Notes: a model not told the origin generated them from the letters alone. DNA of 17,067 nt from Lachnospiraceae bacterium (GCA_003979345.1 RYVZ01000050.1:1-17067); one strand, 5' to 3'. Shown: positions 7,731 through 15,073, counted from the stretch's first letter. A program made the numbers and translations.

Positions 7731-7830
7731 ATGATGATTCTTGGTACGAGGTGCGTGCAGACTGGTCTTGCGCGATCATCGGTCAGGTGCCGGAATGCGG
7801 CGGAAAATGGCAGAAAACGGAGGAATTGAT

Positions 7831-8460
7831 ATGGAGCATTATGTGATCACGATTGCGAGGCAGTATGGTTCCGGCGGGCGTACCGTGGGACAGATGCTTG
7901 CCGATAAACTGGGAATACATTATTATGACCGTGAACTTTTGAAGCTGGCATCGGATGCGAGCGGGATCAATGAGCAGCTGTTTGGAAATGCAGATGAGAA
8001 TGTGAAGGGAAAATTTCTCTCAAAGATTGCCAAGAAAGTATATAACGGGGAATTGATTCCGCCGGACAGCGATGATTTTACTTCGAATGATAATCTTTTT
8101 AATTATCAGGCAAAAATTATCAGGGAGCTTGCCGTGCAGGAAGAATCCTGTGTGATCATTGGCAGATGCGCAGACTATGTGCTAAAGGATTATGACAACG
8201 TACTCAGCGTGTTCGTGCATGCACCGAAAGAATTCTGTTTAGAGCAGGCAGCCAAAAAAATAAATCTTACAGGGCGCGAACTGGACCGCTATGTCGCGAA
8301 AACCGACAAATACCGTGCGGATTATTATAAATATCATACGGGCAGGGAGTGGACGGACGCACGCAATTATGATCTGTGTCTGAACAGCTCCAAGTTAGGT
8401 TTCGAACGCTGCGTGGAGGAGATCATTGCCTATAAAGACGTACGCCTCGGGCTGCGTTAG
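7831..8460 (+). CDS. Cytidylate-kinase-like family protein
   Basis: A 209-residue soluble protein of the cytidylate-kinase-like family (P-loop kinase fold, Pfam PF13189 type). It opens MEHYVITIARQYGSGGRTVG. The GSGGRTVG loop (13-20) stands where a P-loop is expected but lacks the normal GK[ST] lysine, which is characteristic of this family and not of true CMP kinase. It is followed by LADKLGIHYYDRELL (23-37), GRCADYVL (111-118), and a lid-like DKYRADYYKYHTGREW (159-174). True CMP kinase (Cmk) is a different, housekeeping protein; the substrate of this family is not established. CGGAGGA precedes the chosen ATG; upstream in-frame starts at 7795 and 7807 lack a better site and add a non-conserved-looking extension. 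Clustered with VanZ and a small membrane protein. Confidence 0.88.
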   Translation: MEHYVITIARQYGSGGRTVGQMLADKLGIHYYDRELLKLASDASGINEQLFGNADENVKGKFLSKIAKKVYNGELIPPDSDDFTSNDNLFNYQAKIIRELAVQEESCVIIGRCADYVLKDYDNVLSVFVHAPKEFCLEQAAKKINLTGRELDRYVAKTDKYRADYYKYHTGREWTDARNYDLCLNSSKLGFERCVEEIIAYKDVRLGLR

Positions 8461-8471
8461 AGGTTAGAAGC

Positions 8472-8993
8472 ATGAAAACTTTTTTGCGGATAGTATTAAA
8501 GCCGATGTCTTTTTTACCGGCGGTCCTTGTTATGGTTCTGATATTCCGTTTTTCAGCTCAGACTGGAACGGAATCGGCAAAGCTCAGCCTTAAGGTGAGT
8601 CAGTATGTCGTTTCAGGGACGGAGCATTGGTTTGGCATCCGGTTTACGGAGGAACAGCTAGAGCAGGCTGCCAGGCAGATTCATTATTATGTCAGGAAGC
8701 TTGCGCATATGGGGATTTATTTTATACTTGCCATGAGTGTCGCGTTTCCGCTGTACGTATATGGTGTCAGAGGCATATGGCTGATGCTGACTGCGGGGCT
8801 TATCTGTATCGGCTATGCGGGCTTTGATGAATATCACCAGTCTTTTGTGGCAGGCAGGGGGCCGTCGGTTAAGGATGTTGCGATCGACGGAGCCGGTGTA
8901 TTTCTTGGAATTATTTTTACGAGGATCATCGGGTGGACAGGAAGGATGACATTATTCCGGCCGCTGTCACGCAAAAAGGGAACCGATGATTAA
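8472..8993 (+). CDS. VanZ family membrane protein
   Basis: A 173-residue integral membrane protein with four likely helices (about 12-27, 80-98, 102-118 and 137-155). VanZ-family signatures are present: FRFSAQTGTES just after helix 1, RKLAHMGIYF before helix 2, and GFDEYHQSFVAGRGPSVKDVAIDGAGVFLG covering the DEYHQ motif (119-123), Arg 129 and Asp 135/139. VanZ was named for teicoplanin resistance in Enterococcus, but most members are not in glycopeptide resistance clusters, and no vanA/vanH/vanX genes are present here, so a resistance role should not be assumed. AGAGG overlapping the previous stop is 8 bases before the ATG; the spacing of 11 bases suggests cotranscription with the kinase-like gene. 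Confidence 0.9.
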   Translation: MKTFLRIVLKPMSFLPAVLVMVLIFRFSAQTGTESAKLSLKVSQYVVSGTEHWFGIRFTEEQLEQAARQIHYYVRKLAHMGIYFILAMSVAFPLYVYGVRGIWLMLTAGLICIGYAGFDEYHQSFVAGRGPSVKDVAIDGAGVFLGIIFTRIIGWTGRMTLFRPLSRKKGTDD

Positions 8994-9023
8994 ACTTATT
9001 TTTTTGGAAGGAATGCAGGGATC

Positions 9024-9629
9024 ATGATGACGACTGACAGAGCTGAATGGGTTGTGGAAGGATACCGGTTTACGAGCATGGAGGATGCGGATTTGGCGCG
9101 GCTGGAGTTAGAAAAGATAAAGGCGCTTGAGAGCCGGATGGATTATCATAACGGGGAAATGGTTTTAAGCGTTTACAATCGTGCGATCATGAACCGCACG
9201 TTTCAGACGCCTGTTGGCTGCCAGTATCTCTTAAAGCTGCGGAGTTATCTTTTGGAGACCGGTGCTGCGCGCGAGGGTGAGTTAAGACCGATTCCGTTTC
9301 AGGCTCAATTTACCGGTAAGACGAGAAGACAGGAGACCTACCGTAAAGCTTCTGCGGAACAGAAAGAAAAAGAGCGCACGGTACCAATGTGGTCGTTCTG
9401 TATATCGGTTGCGATCAATGTGATCCTGGCAGTGCTGGTATCGGTGATGTTCATGATCACTCTTTACAGCGACAATCCGAATATCTTAAATTACAAGACG
9501 CAGATCGTGAATGAGTATGCGTCCTGGGAGCAGGAGCTTAGAGCAAGGGAACGCGAGGTGAGCGGGAGGGAACGGGAGCTTGGCATAACGCCCGAATATC
9601 CGAACCGCGCACAGGAGGAAGACGAGTAA
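9024..9629 (+). CDS. Single-pass membrane protein of unknown function
   Basis: 201 residues. The N-terminal 80 residues are soluble and alpha-helical, opening with EWVVEGYRFTSMEDADLARLELEKI and continuing to a conserved-looking TFQTPVGCQYLLKLRSYLLE (59-78). A basic linker follows (about 98-120), then one membrane segment at 123-148 (MWSFCISVAINVILAVLVSV region) and a charged, probably coiled-coil tail (about 165-187, rich in Glu and Arg). I recognise this as a pattern seen in Lachnospiraceae hypothetical proteins but know no function. The basic linker suggests the N-terminus is cytoplasmic and the tail outside. ATG 9024 and ATG 9027 are both possible; a weak AGGGA lies just upstream. It follows the VanZ gene by 30 bases and precedes RR1 by 81. 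Confidence 0.75.
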   Translation: MMTTDRAEWVVEGYRFTSMEDADLARLELEKIKALESRMDYHNGEMVLSVYNRAIMNRTFQTPVGCQYLLKLRSYLLETGAAREGELRPIPFQAQFTGKTRRQETYRKASAEQKEKERTVPMWSFCISVAINVILAVLVSVMFMITLYSDNPNILNYKTQIVNEYASWEQELRAREREVSGRERELGITPEYPNRAQEEDE

Positions 9630-9710
9630 CAGATGTCATGGCAGGCGGGAAAAGCAAAAAAACGGGAACGGTGACAAAGGCTTATAGAGCGGCGGAAGCG
9701 GAGGAGACAG

Positions 9711-10394
9711 ATGGAGCGGCTAAAGATTCTGGTTGTGGACGATGAAAGTCGTATGCGTAAGCTTGTCAGGGACTTTTTGATCAGAAATGATTATGAAGTG
9801 CTGGAAGCGGAGGACGGTGCACAGGCGATTGAATTATTTTTTGAACATCAGGATATTGTGCTTGTGATCCTGGATGTCATGATGCCGAAAATGGATGGAT
9901 GGCAGGTGTGCAGGGAGATCCGTTCTTATTCCAAAGTGCCGATCATTATGCTGACGGCAAAGAGTGATGAGCATGATGAACTTTTAGGATTTTCACTTGG
10001 GGTGGATGAGTATATTACGAAGCCGTTCAGTCCCAAAATTCTAGTTGCGCGTGTGGAGGCGATCTTAAGGCGGAGCGGTTCACTGAAAGAGGAGACGCTG
10101 AGGGAAGCGGGAGGGATTGTCATTGACCAGACTGCGCATGTTGTCAAGGTTGACGGTAAGCAGATCGATCTAAGCTATAAAGAATTTGAATTGATGTGCT
10201 ATTTTATGGAAAATCAGGGGATTGCCTTATCCAGAGAGAAAATACTGAATCATGTGTGGAATTATGACTATTTTGGAGATGCGCGCACGATCGATACGCA
10301 TGTAAAAAAGCTGCGCAGTAAGATCGGGGAAAAGGGTGCTTATATTAAGACGATTTGGGGTGTCGGATATAAATTTTCAGTGGAAGAACAGTAA
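9711..10394 (+). CDS. OmpR-family response regulator (RR1)
   Basis: A 227-residue DNA-binding response regulator. The receiver domain (about 5-118) has the acidic pocket DDE (10-12), phospho-acceptor Asp 55 in VILDVMMPKMDG, switch Thr 82 in IIMLTAKS and Lys 104 in YITKPFSP. The C-terminal winged helix (about 130-225) contains LSYKEFELMCYFMENQG, the recognition-helix region DARTIDTHVKKLRSKIGE and the terminal IWGVGYKF. All key residues are intact. GGAGGAG lies 5-6 bases before the ATG. No histidine kinase is adjacent: the next gene encodes a DUF4342 membrane protein, and the nearest kinases follow RR2. I infer that HK2 may be its partner. It could autoregulate or control the next gene through the repeat array just downstream. 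Confidence 0.95.
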   Translation: MERLKILVVDDESRMRKLVRDFLIRNDYEVLEAEDGAQAIELFFEHQDIVLVILDVMMPKMDGWQVCREIRSYSKVPIIMLTAKSDEHDELLGFSLGVDEYITKPFSPKILVARVEAILRRSGSLKEETLREAGGIVIDQTAHVVKVDGKQIDLSYKEFELMCYFMENQGIALSREKILNHVWNYDYFGDARTIDTHVKKLRSKIGEKGAYIKTIWGVGYKFSVEEQ

Positions 10395-10404
10395 TAGAGA
10401 TGGT

Positions 10405-10444
10405 TTTTAATTTAGTTTTAATGTTTTTCACATTTCGGTTTAAT
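10405..10444 (+). promoter_or_regulatory. Four 11-base-spaced T-rich repeats, candidate response-regulator box
   Basis: TTTTAAT at 10405, TTTTAAT at 10416, TTCACAT at 10427 and GTTTAAT at 10438 start exactly 11 bases apart. Direct repeats with one-helical-turn spacing are the usual binding arrangement for PhoB/PhoP/OmpR-type regulators. It lies between RR1 and the DUF4342 gene. A weak -10-like TATGCT is at 10455-10460 with no good -35, as expected for an activated promoter. AT-richness alone could produce some of this, and the third copy is poor. Confidence 0.4.
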
Positions 10445-10468
10445 TCCTGTCGTGTATGCTGATATCAG

Positions 10469-10488
10469 ATCACAGGAAAAGCTGTGAT
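10469..10488 (+). repeat. Short inverted repeat in RR1-DUF4342 gap
   Basis: ATCACAG (10469-10475) and CTGTGAT (10482-10488) form a perfect 7-base inverted repeat with a 6-base gap. It may be a leader hairpin or an operator. A second small hairpin, CCGG-TTTT-CCGG, follows further down the same gap. No U-run follows either, so they are not ordinary terminators. Confidence 0.4.
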
Positions 10489-10584
10489 AAAGCCTGAAAG
10501 GGAAATAACAAAGCTGCCGGTTTTCCGGAGCAGAGGCTTAAAAACAATGATATCATGGAAACCGAAAAAGGGAGGAGAACCATC

Positions 10585-11130
10585 ATGGAAAACTATGAAA
10601 AAGTAGAAAAATTAAGAGAGCGCGCCAATGTAAGTTATGAGGAGGCAAAGGAAGCGCTTGAACAAAACAACTGGGATATTCTTGATGCAATGATCGCATT
10701 GGAGAAAAGCGGTAAGGCAGCAGGGCCGAAGCAGACGAGTTATTCCACGCAGGACATGCCGAAATATGAAGGTGTGATAGATGACGGTGCAGAACCGGAG
10801 AGCACGCATGATTTTGGAGATACCTTAAGAAAATTCGGATGCTGGTGTGCTCGGATGATCAAAAAGGGATGCAGTAATTATTTTACGATCACCAAGAACG
10901 GAAAAGAAGTACTGGCCATTCCGGTTCTTGTCCTGATTCTGGCATTTATCATTGCATTCTGGTTCGTTCTCATTTTAATGGTTGTTGGTCTGTTCTTTGA
11001 TCTGCGTTATCATTTTCGCGGGCCGGATATGAAAGCGGTCGACTTAAATAAGGCAATGGACAATGCGGCGGAGACAGCAAGACAGATGAAAGAAGAATTT
11101 CGTAATGCGGAGGATAAGGAATCCAGGTAA
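10585..11130 (+). CDS. UBA-like / DUF4342 membrane protein
   Basis: 181 residues. Residues 5-43 (VEKLRERANVSYEEAKEALE and onwards) form a UBA/TS-N-like three-helix domain of the kind found in EF-Ts and in DUF4342 proteins. A variable acidic linker (about 50-80) leads to the DUF4342 part: FTITKNGKEVLAIPVLVLIL (100-119), a long hydrophobic stretch to about 140 with one or two membrane passes, then RYHFRGPDMK and a charged helix to the end. The function of DUF4342 proteins is unknown; the UBA-like domain suggests a protein-binding role at the membrane, which is inference. GGGAGGAG is about 8 bases before the chosen ATG; an ATG at 10555 would add ten residues without a ribosome binding site. It sits between two response-regulator genes, with a repeat array upstream. 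Confidence 0.87.
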   Translation: MENYEKVEKLRERANVSYEEAKEALEQNNWDILDAMIALEKSGKAAGPKQTSYSTQDMPKYEGVIDDGAEPESTHDFGDTLRKFGCWCARMIKKGCSNYFTITKNGKEVLAIPVLVLILAFIIAFWFVLILMVVGLFFDLRYHFRGPDMKAVDLNKAMDNAAETARQMKEEFRNAEDKESR

Positions 11131-11203
11131 CCGTCCGGTACAGAGAAGAGCCGGATACCGGTGTAAGAGGGTCGGCTGCGGGAGAACTTGTTGCCGCGTA
11201 AGT

Positions 11204-11238
11204 AAAGACCGGAGACCCGCTTTGGGGCTCCGGTCTTT
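11204..11238 (+). terminator. Hairpin, weak terminator or attenuator before RR2
   Basis: AAAGACCGGAG pairs perfectly with CTCCGGTCTTT, with additional CCC/GGG pairing inside, giving a very stable stem. Only three U residues end the right arm and GCAG follows, so termination may be partial. It sits 20 bases before the RR2 start, so it could set the level of RR2-HK1-HK2 relative to the DUF4342 gene. Confidence 0.55.
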
Positions 11239-11257
11239 GCAGATCAGGAGGATTTTC

Positions 11258-11950
11258 ATGGCACAGGCTATATTGATCGTGGAAGATGAGGAAAAAATCG
11301 CAAGGTTTATCGAACTGGAACTGCTGCATGAGGGGTATCAGGTTGAAAAAAGCCAGGATGGACGGGAAGGGCTGGATAAAGCGCAGAGCGGACAGTTTGA
11401 CCTAATGCTCCTTGATGTGATGCTTCCGGGATTAAACGGGTTTGAGGTGCTCCGCCGACTGAGGCGCGATTCGAATCTGCCGGTCATCATGCTGACAGCG
11501 AAAGACACCGTTATGGATAAGGTGGCAGGTTTGGACGGCGGTGCGGATGATTATATGACCAAGCCGTTTGCAATTGAGGAACTGCTTGCCCGGATCCGTC
11601 TGGCGCTTAAAAAGAGCAGTGCATCAGATAATACCGGGAAAGATTCCGTACTGCGGTGCGGCGCATTAACGCTTGATACACTGAAATATGAAGCGCGCTA
11701 TGACGGTCGGCTTGTAGAGCTGAAACACCGTGAATTTGAACTGCTGCGTGTATTGATGGAGAATAAAAATATTGTTGTTTCCAGAGATATCCTGCTGCAG
11801 AAAGTGTGCGGTTACGACTATATGGGAGAAACCAATGTGATCGACGTTTATGTACGCTACGTGCGCGCCAAGCTGGATGATGTATATCAGGTCAAAGTCA
11901 TTCAGACTGTGCGTGGCGTTGGATATGTCATCAAGGACAGTGAAGCCTGA
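11258..11950 (+). CDS. OmpR-family response regulator (RR2)
   Basis: A 230-residue DNA-binding response regulator, ArlR-like in general appearance. Receiver: VEDEEK with Asp 10 and Glu 11, phospho-acceptor Asp 53 in LMLLDVMLPGLNG, Thr 80 in VIMLTAKD and Lys 102 in YMTKPFA. Winged helix from about 130: ELKHREFELLRVLMENK, then NVIDVYVRYVRAKLD (recognition helix) and QTVRGVGYVIK at the end. CAGGAGGA (11243-11250) supports this ATG; the reading frame is open upstream to 11105 but that part overlaps the DUF4342 gene and the hairpin. HK1 begins 45 bases downstream, so RR2-HK1 is the natural cognate pair. All phosphorylation residues are intact. Confidence 0.95.
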   Translation: MAQAILIVEDEEKIARFIELELLHEGYQVEKSQDGREGLDKAQSGQFDLMLLDVMLPGLNGFEVLRRLRRDSNLPVIMLTAKDTVMDKVAGLDGGADDYMTKPFAIEELLARIRLALKKSSASDNTGKDSVLRCGALTLDTLKYEARYDGRLVELKHREFELLRVLMENKNIVVSRDILLQKVCGYDYMGETNVIDVYVRYVRAKLDDVYQVKVIQTVRGVGYVIKDSEA

Positions 11951-11972
11951 AAAGAATGAAGATTTTCAGTAT

Positions 11973-11989
11973 CGCAGGCAAAGCTTGCG
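11973..11989 (+). repeat. Small hairpin between RR2 and HK1
   Basis: CGCAGGC and GCTTGCG pair (one G-U) around an AAA loop in the 45-base gap between RR2 and HK1. It has no U-run, so it is more likely to affect mRNA stability or translation of HK1, whose ribosome binding site is weak, than to terminate. Confidence 0.35.
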
Positions 11990-11995
11990 ATATGC

Positions 11996-13324
11996 ATGGG
12001 GATTAGAATGAAAAAGGATCGGACAGAGGAAGAGATACAAAAAAAGGAACAGCCACAGGGAGAGTCTGTCCGTGTGACCTCGATCGCGCGCAAGATCAAT
12101 CGGAATACGGCGTTTTCCCTGCTTGGTGCATTTCTGTCTATTGATGTGATGCTCTGCGTGATATTGGGGACAGCGGTGGTCTATTGTCTGGATGTACAGT
12201 ATCTTGGAGCGTTCCGTCCCGACCTTGCGCGCACGTTTCTTCATACAAAACCGATTGAGAATCTTGTGCTGCAATGCGGAGAGCCGGGTTCACAGGAATT
12301 TTATACCGTACTGATCGGTCCATGGGTCAGCGTGCTGCGTTATGCGGCTGCGGTGCTTGGCGTGGTAGAGCTGATCATGGTCGTTCATCAGTTATTGTGG
12401 GGAACGCGGAAAATACGTTATTATCTGCGGCCGATTAGACAGATGGCAGAGCGTACGAGGCAGCTTAGCGAGTTTGCGCTGGATGAGAGCCGCTATCAGA
12501 ATTTGGAAGAGGCGATCTCTGATCTGCATGTCGAGCGGCCGGATGCCCGTCTGACAGGTTCTCATAAGGAGCTACAGGGAATTGAACGTGCAGTCAATGA
12601 ACTTTTGGAGCGGATGAGACGGTCTTACCGGCAGCAGACGCAGTTTGTTTCCGATGCGTCTCATGAACTGCGTACGCCGATCGCGGTTATTCAGGGGTAT
12701 GTGAATATGCTGGACAGGTGGGGAAAAGAGGATGAAGCCATTCTGTCTGAGTCGATCGAAGCGATCAAGAATGAGTCAGGACATATGCAGCACCTCGTTG
12801 AACAGTTGCTGTTTCTTGCGCGCGGGGACAGCAACAGACAAAAACTGGATAAAATAGAACTAAGTCTCAATCATATCATGCAGGAGGTTTATGAGGAATC
12901 ATTGATGATCGACGAACACCATCGTTACTGCTATGAAGAGAGCGGGGATGCGGTCATTTGCGGGGACCATGATATGATCAAGCAATCGGCGCGCATTCTG
13001 GTAGATAATGCGGCAAAATATACAAAAGAGGGAGAAGAGATCATTTTGCGGGCAGGCAGCAGAGCGGATGGAACCCCTTTCTACAGTATACAGGATAACG
13101 GAATCGGTATGGCAGAGGAAGAGGTCGAGCATGCGTTTGACCGTTTTTATCGTGCAGATGCTGTGCGTAACAGTAAGACGGGAGGGACCGGTCTGGGGTT
13201 GTCCATTGCCAAGTGGATCGTTGAACAGCATGGTGGGTATTATGATGTTGTCAGCAGGCAGGAGCTTGGAACACGTTTTACGGTTGTGTTTCCGACGGAA
13301 CAGGACACTGAGGGAAGGGCATGA
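11996..13324 (+). CDS. Sensor histidine kinase (HK1), partner of RR2
   Basis: 442 residues. A charged cytoplasmic N-terminus (1-35) leads to membrane helix 1 (about 40-64), a short outside loop of about 40 residues, helix 2 (about 107-134) and a linker that may include a degenerate HAMP (about 135-210). The HisKA domain holds QFVSDASHELRTPIAVIQGY with phospho-acceptor His 223. The ATPase domain has the N box VDNAAKY, G1 box DNGIGM, F box FDRFYRADAVR and G2 box GGTGLGLSIAKW, all canonical. The very small outside loop suggests sensing within the membrane or through an accessory protein, which is inference. ATG 11996 lacks a strong ribosome binding site; ATG 12008, with GGGGA about 7 bases upstream, is an alternative giving 438 residues. 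Its stop overlaps the HK2 start. Confidence 0.92.
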   Translation: MGIRMKKDRTEEEIQKKEQPQGESVRVTSIARKINRNTAFSLLGAFLSIDVMLCVILGTAVVYCLDVQYLGAFRPDLARTFLHTKPIENLVLQCGEPGSQEFYTVLIGPWVSVLRYAAAVLGVVELIMVVHQLLWGTRKIRYYLRPIRQMAERTRQLSEFALDESRYQNLEEAISDLHVERPDARLTGSHKELQGIERAVNELLERMRRSYRQQTQFVSDASHELRTPIAVIQGYVNMLDRWGKEDEAILSESIEAIKNESGHMQHLVEQLLFLARGDSNRQKLDKIELSLNHIMQEVYEESLMIDEHHRYCYEESGDAVICGDHDMIKQSARILVDNAAKYTKEGEEIILRAGSRADGTPFYSIQDNGIGMAEEEVEHAFDRFYRADAVRNSKTGGTGLGLSIAKWIVEQHGGYYDVVSRQELGTRFTVVFPTEQDTEGRA

Positions 13325-14829
13325 ACATGAAAAAAGAAAAAACAGGCAGATTCGGTTTGCGGGATTCGATCAGAAAACAATATACTTTGATTTTTATGCT
13401 TGTCCTGGCAGGTACGATTTTACTTTGCTTTTTAATTAACCAGCTCTGTCTGCAGCGTTTTTATGTTCATAACAAGACGAAGGTCTTGTACCGCACATAC
13501 CGCACGATCGGGGAACATACCCGGAGCGGGGATCTTAAAAGCGAGGAGTTTACGCTTGAGATGGAAAAGCTGATCGGAAGATATAATTTGGATATTCTCG
13601 TTATGAATCAAAGCGGCATTCCGATCCTGTATACGACAAGCGATGTGCAGCTTTTGAAGGTGCAGTTCTTTGAACTTGCACTCGGACTTTACGGCGGAAC
13701 AGTTTTGGAAAGGCAGGAGGAAGAACTCTTTCAGATCGAGCGCATCACGGAACAGGCATCGGGCATGGATTACATTGTCATGTGGGGATTCTTTGGACAG
13801 GAAAACATGTTTCTGATCCGGACGCCGATCGTGGGCATTGAAGACAGCGTACAGATAGCAAACCGTTTTCTGATGTACAGCGGATTGGCAGGCGTATTGC
13901 TTGGAGGCGTGATCATCTGGCTCGTTACGCGCAAAGTGACGGCGCCGATCCGCAAACTTTCCGAAATATCGGAGCGGATGAGCCGGCTTGAATTTGATGC
14001 GCGCTATGACGGAAAAGAGCATAATGAGATCGGCAGGCTTGGCATGAACATCAACCAAATGTCAGAGGCGCTTGAGCAGACGATATCAGAGCTGAAAACT
14101 GCGAATAACGAGCTGCGAAGGGATATTGCGCGTAAAGATGAATTAGAAGCACAGCGTAAAGAATTTCTATCCAATGTATCCCACGAATTGAAGACGCCGA
14201 TCGCTTTGATCCAGGGTTATGCGGAGGGGCTGCAGGAGGGCATTGATGAGGACGCGGAGGGGCGGGAGTACTATTGCGGCGTGATCATTGATGAGGCAAA
14301 TAAGATGAACCGTATGGTCAAGCAGCTGATGACGCTTGACCAGTTAGAATCGGGACAGAATGTGACGACGCTTGAGCGTTTCGATATTGTGGCGCTTGTC
14401 AATAATTATGTCCAGTCTGCGGATATTCTGGTACGGCAGTATGATGCGACTGTGTCCGTGGAACGCCGCGCACCGCTCTTTGTGTGGGGGGACGAGTTCA
14501 AGGTAGAGGAAGTCATAATGAATTACTTTACGAACGCATTGAACCATCTGGACCATCATAAAGAAATTGAAATCCGTTTTGTAGAAAAGGAAGAAAAAAA
14601 TTTGGTGCGCATAACGGTATTCAATACCGGAGCACCGGTTCCGGAGGACTGCCTTGCGTATTTGTGGGATAAATTCTACAAAGTGGATAAGGCGCGTACC
14701 CGTGCATATGGGGGAAGCGGCGTCGGACTTTCCATTGTCAGGGCAATTATGAATACAATGAATCAGGCTTACGGTGTTAATAACTATGACAATGGCGTAG
14801 AATTTTGGTTTGAACTGGAGAGGGCATGA
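13321..14829 (+). CDS. HAMP sensor histidine kinase (HK2)
   Basis: 502 residues. Membrane helix 1 about 21-41, outside sensor region about 45-181, helix 2 about 184-203, HAMP about 204-256 (VTAPIRKLSEISERMSRLEF), a coiled coil (250-282), then HisKA with EFLSNVSHELKTPIALIQGY and phospho-acceptor His 288. The ATPase domain has VEEVIMNYFTNALNHL as N box, YLWDKFYKVDKARTRAYGG as F-box region and GSGVGLSIVRAIM as G2. The G1 box reads VFNTGAP in place of DxGxG, a variant that recurs in clostridial kinases of this type. The ATG overlaps the HK1 stop by 4 bases (ATGA), so translation is coupled. Since HK1 already pairs with RR2, HK2 may serve RR1; that is inference. A terminator follows 33 bases after the stop. 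Confidence 0.93.
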   Translation: MNMKKEKTGRFGLRDSIRKQYTLIFMLVLAGTILLCFLINQLCLQRFYVHNKTKVLYRTYRTIGEHTRSGDLKSEEFTLEMEKLIGRYNLDILVMNQSGIPILYTTSDVQLLKVQFFELALGLYGGTVLERQEEELFQIERITEQASGMDYIVMWGFFGQENMFLIRTPIVGIEDSVQIANRFLMYSGLAGVLLGGVIIWLVTRKVTAPIRKLSEISERMSRLEFDARYDGKEHNEIGRLGMNINQMSEALEQTISELKTANNELRRDIARKDELEAQRKEFLSNVSHELKTPIALIQGYAEGLQEGIDEDAEGREYYCGVIIDEANKMNRMVKQLMTLDQLESGQNVTTLERFDIVALVNNYVQSADILVRQYDATVSVERRAPLFVWGDEFKVEEVIMNYFTNALNHLDHHKEIEIRFVEKEEKNLVRITVFNTGAPVPEDCLAYLWDKFYKVDKARTRAYGGSGVGLSIVRAIMNTMNQAYGVNNYDNGVEFWFELERA

Positions 14830-14862
14830 TGCGCATGATTGACACAAGGCTCTTTTACTACC

Positions 14863-14913
14863 AAAACAGCGTACCTGCACGGATCTCCAGCTCCGCATCG
14901 TGCACTGTTTTTT
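14863..14913 (+). terminator. Terminator after HK2
   Basis: Outer stem AAAACAG with CTGTTTT, then an internal loop on the left side, then TGCACG with CGTGCA and a small inner CGGA/TCCG helix. It ends in a run of six T. It closes the RR2-HK1-HK2 transcript. Confidence 0.65.
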
Positions 14914-14931
14914 AGCAAAGGAGGGAATGCT

Positions 14932-15066
14932 ATGGGCGGTGACAAAAAGCAAAGGACAAAAATCCAATGGGACAGAAGAAAGTTACATACAGAGTCTTTA
15001 CCAAAGGCTCAGCACACAAAACGGAGATCAGAGCGGATATATTACCCCTTTTACTTTTCGTGTTGA
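14932..15066 (+). CDS. Small ORF of unknown function, doubtful
   Basis: 44 codons, very basic (rich in Lys and Arg), opening MGGDKKQRTKIQWDRRKLHT and ending IYYPFYFSC. The only support is AAAGGAGGG at 14917-14925, about 7 bases before the ATG. No domain is recognised. An overlapping frame starting at ATG 14927 (52 codons, ending at 15085) is only 2 bases from the same ribosome binding site but reads more like ordinary protein (containing YIQSLYQRLSTQNGDQSGYI). One of these may be a remnant of a longer gene. It lies directly after the HK2 terminator with no clear promoter. Confidence 0.25.
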   Translation: MGGDKKQRTKIQWDRRKLHTESLPKAQHTKRRSERIYYPFYFSC

Positions 15067-15073
15067 TGGAGGT

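Noticed and set aside
7741..7830. 30-residue extension of the cytidylate-kinase-like gene from a TTG
   Set aside because: No ribosome binding site and no family-like sequence; the conserved region starts at MEHYVITIARQYGSGG.
8472..8993. VanZ gene as evidence of glycopeptide resistance
   Set aside because: No vanHAX or vanRS genes nearby; VanZ-family proteins are common outside resistance clusters, and the two-component genes further downstream are generic.
9639..9746. Small ORF of about 35 codons between the membrane-protein gene and RR1
   Set aside because: No ribosome binding site and it runs out of frame into RR1.
11105..11257. 51-residue extension of RR2
   Set aside because: It overlaps the DUF4342 gene and the stable hairpin; receiver domains begin at the MAQAILIVEDE segment.
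14344..14967. Long minus-strand open frame opposite the end of HK2
   Set aside because: It mirrors the coding region of an intact kinase and crosses its terminator; no domain features.
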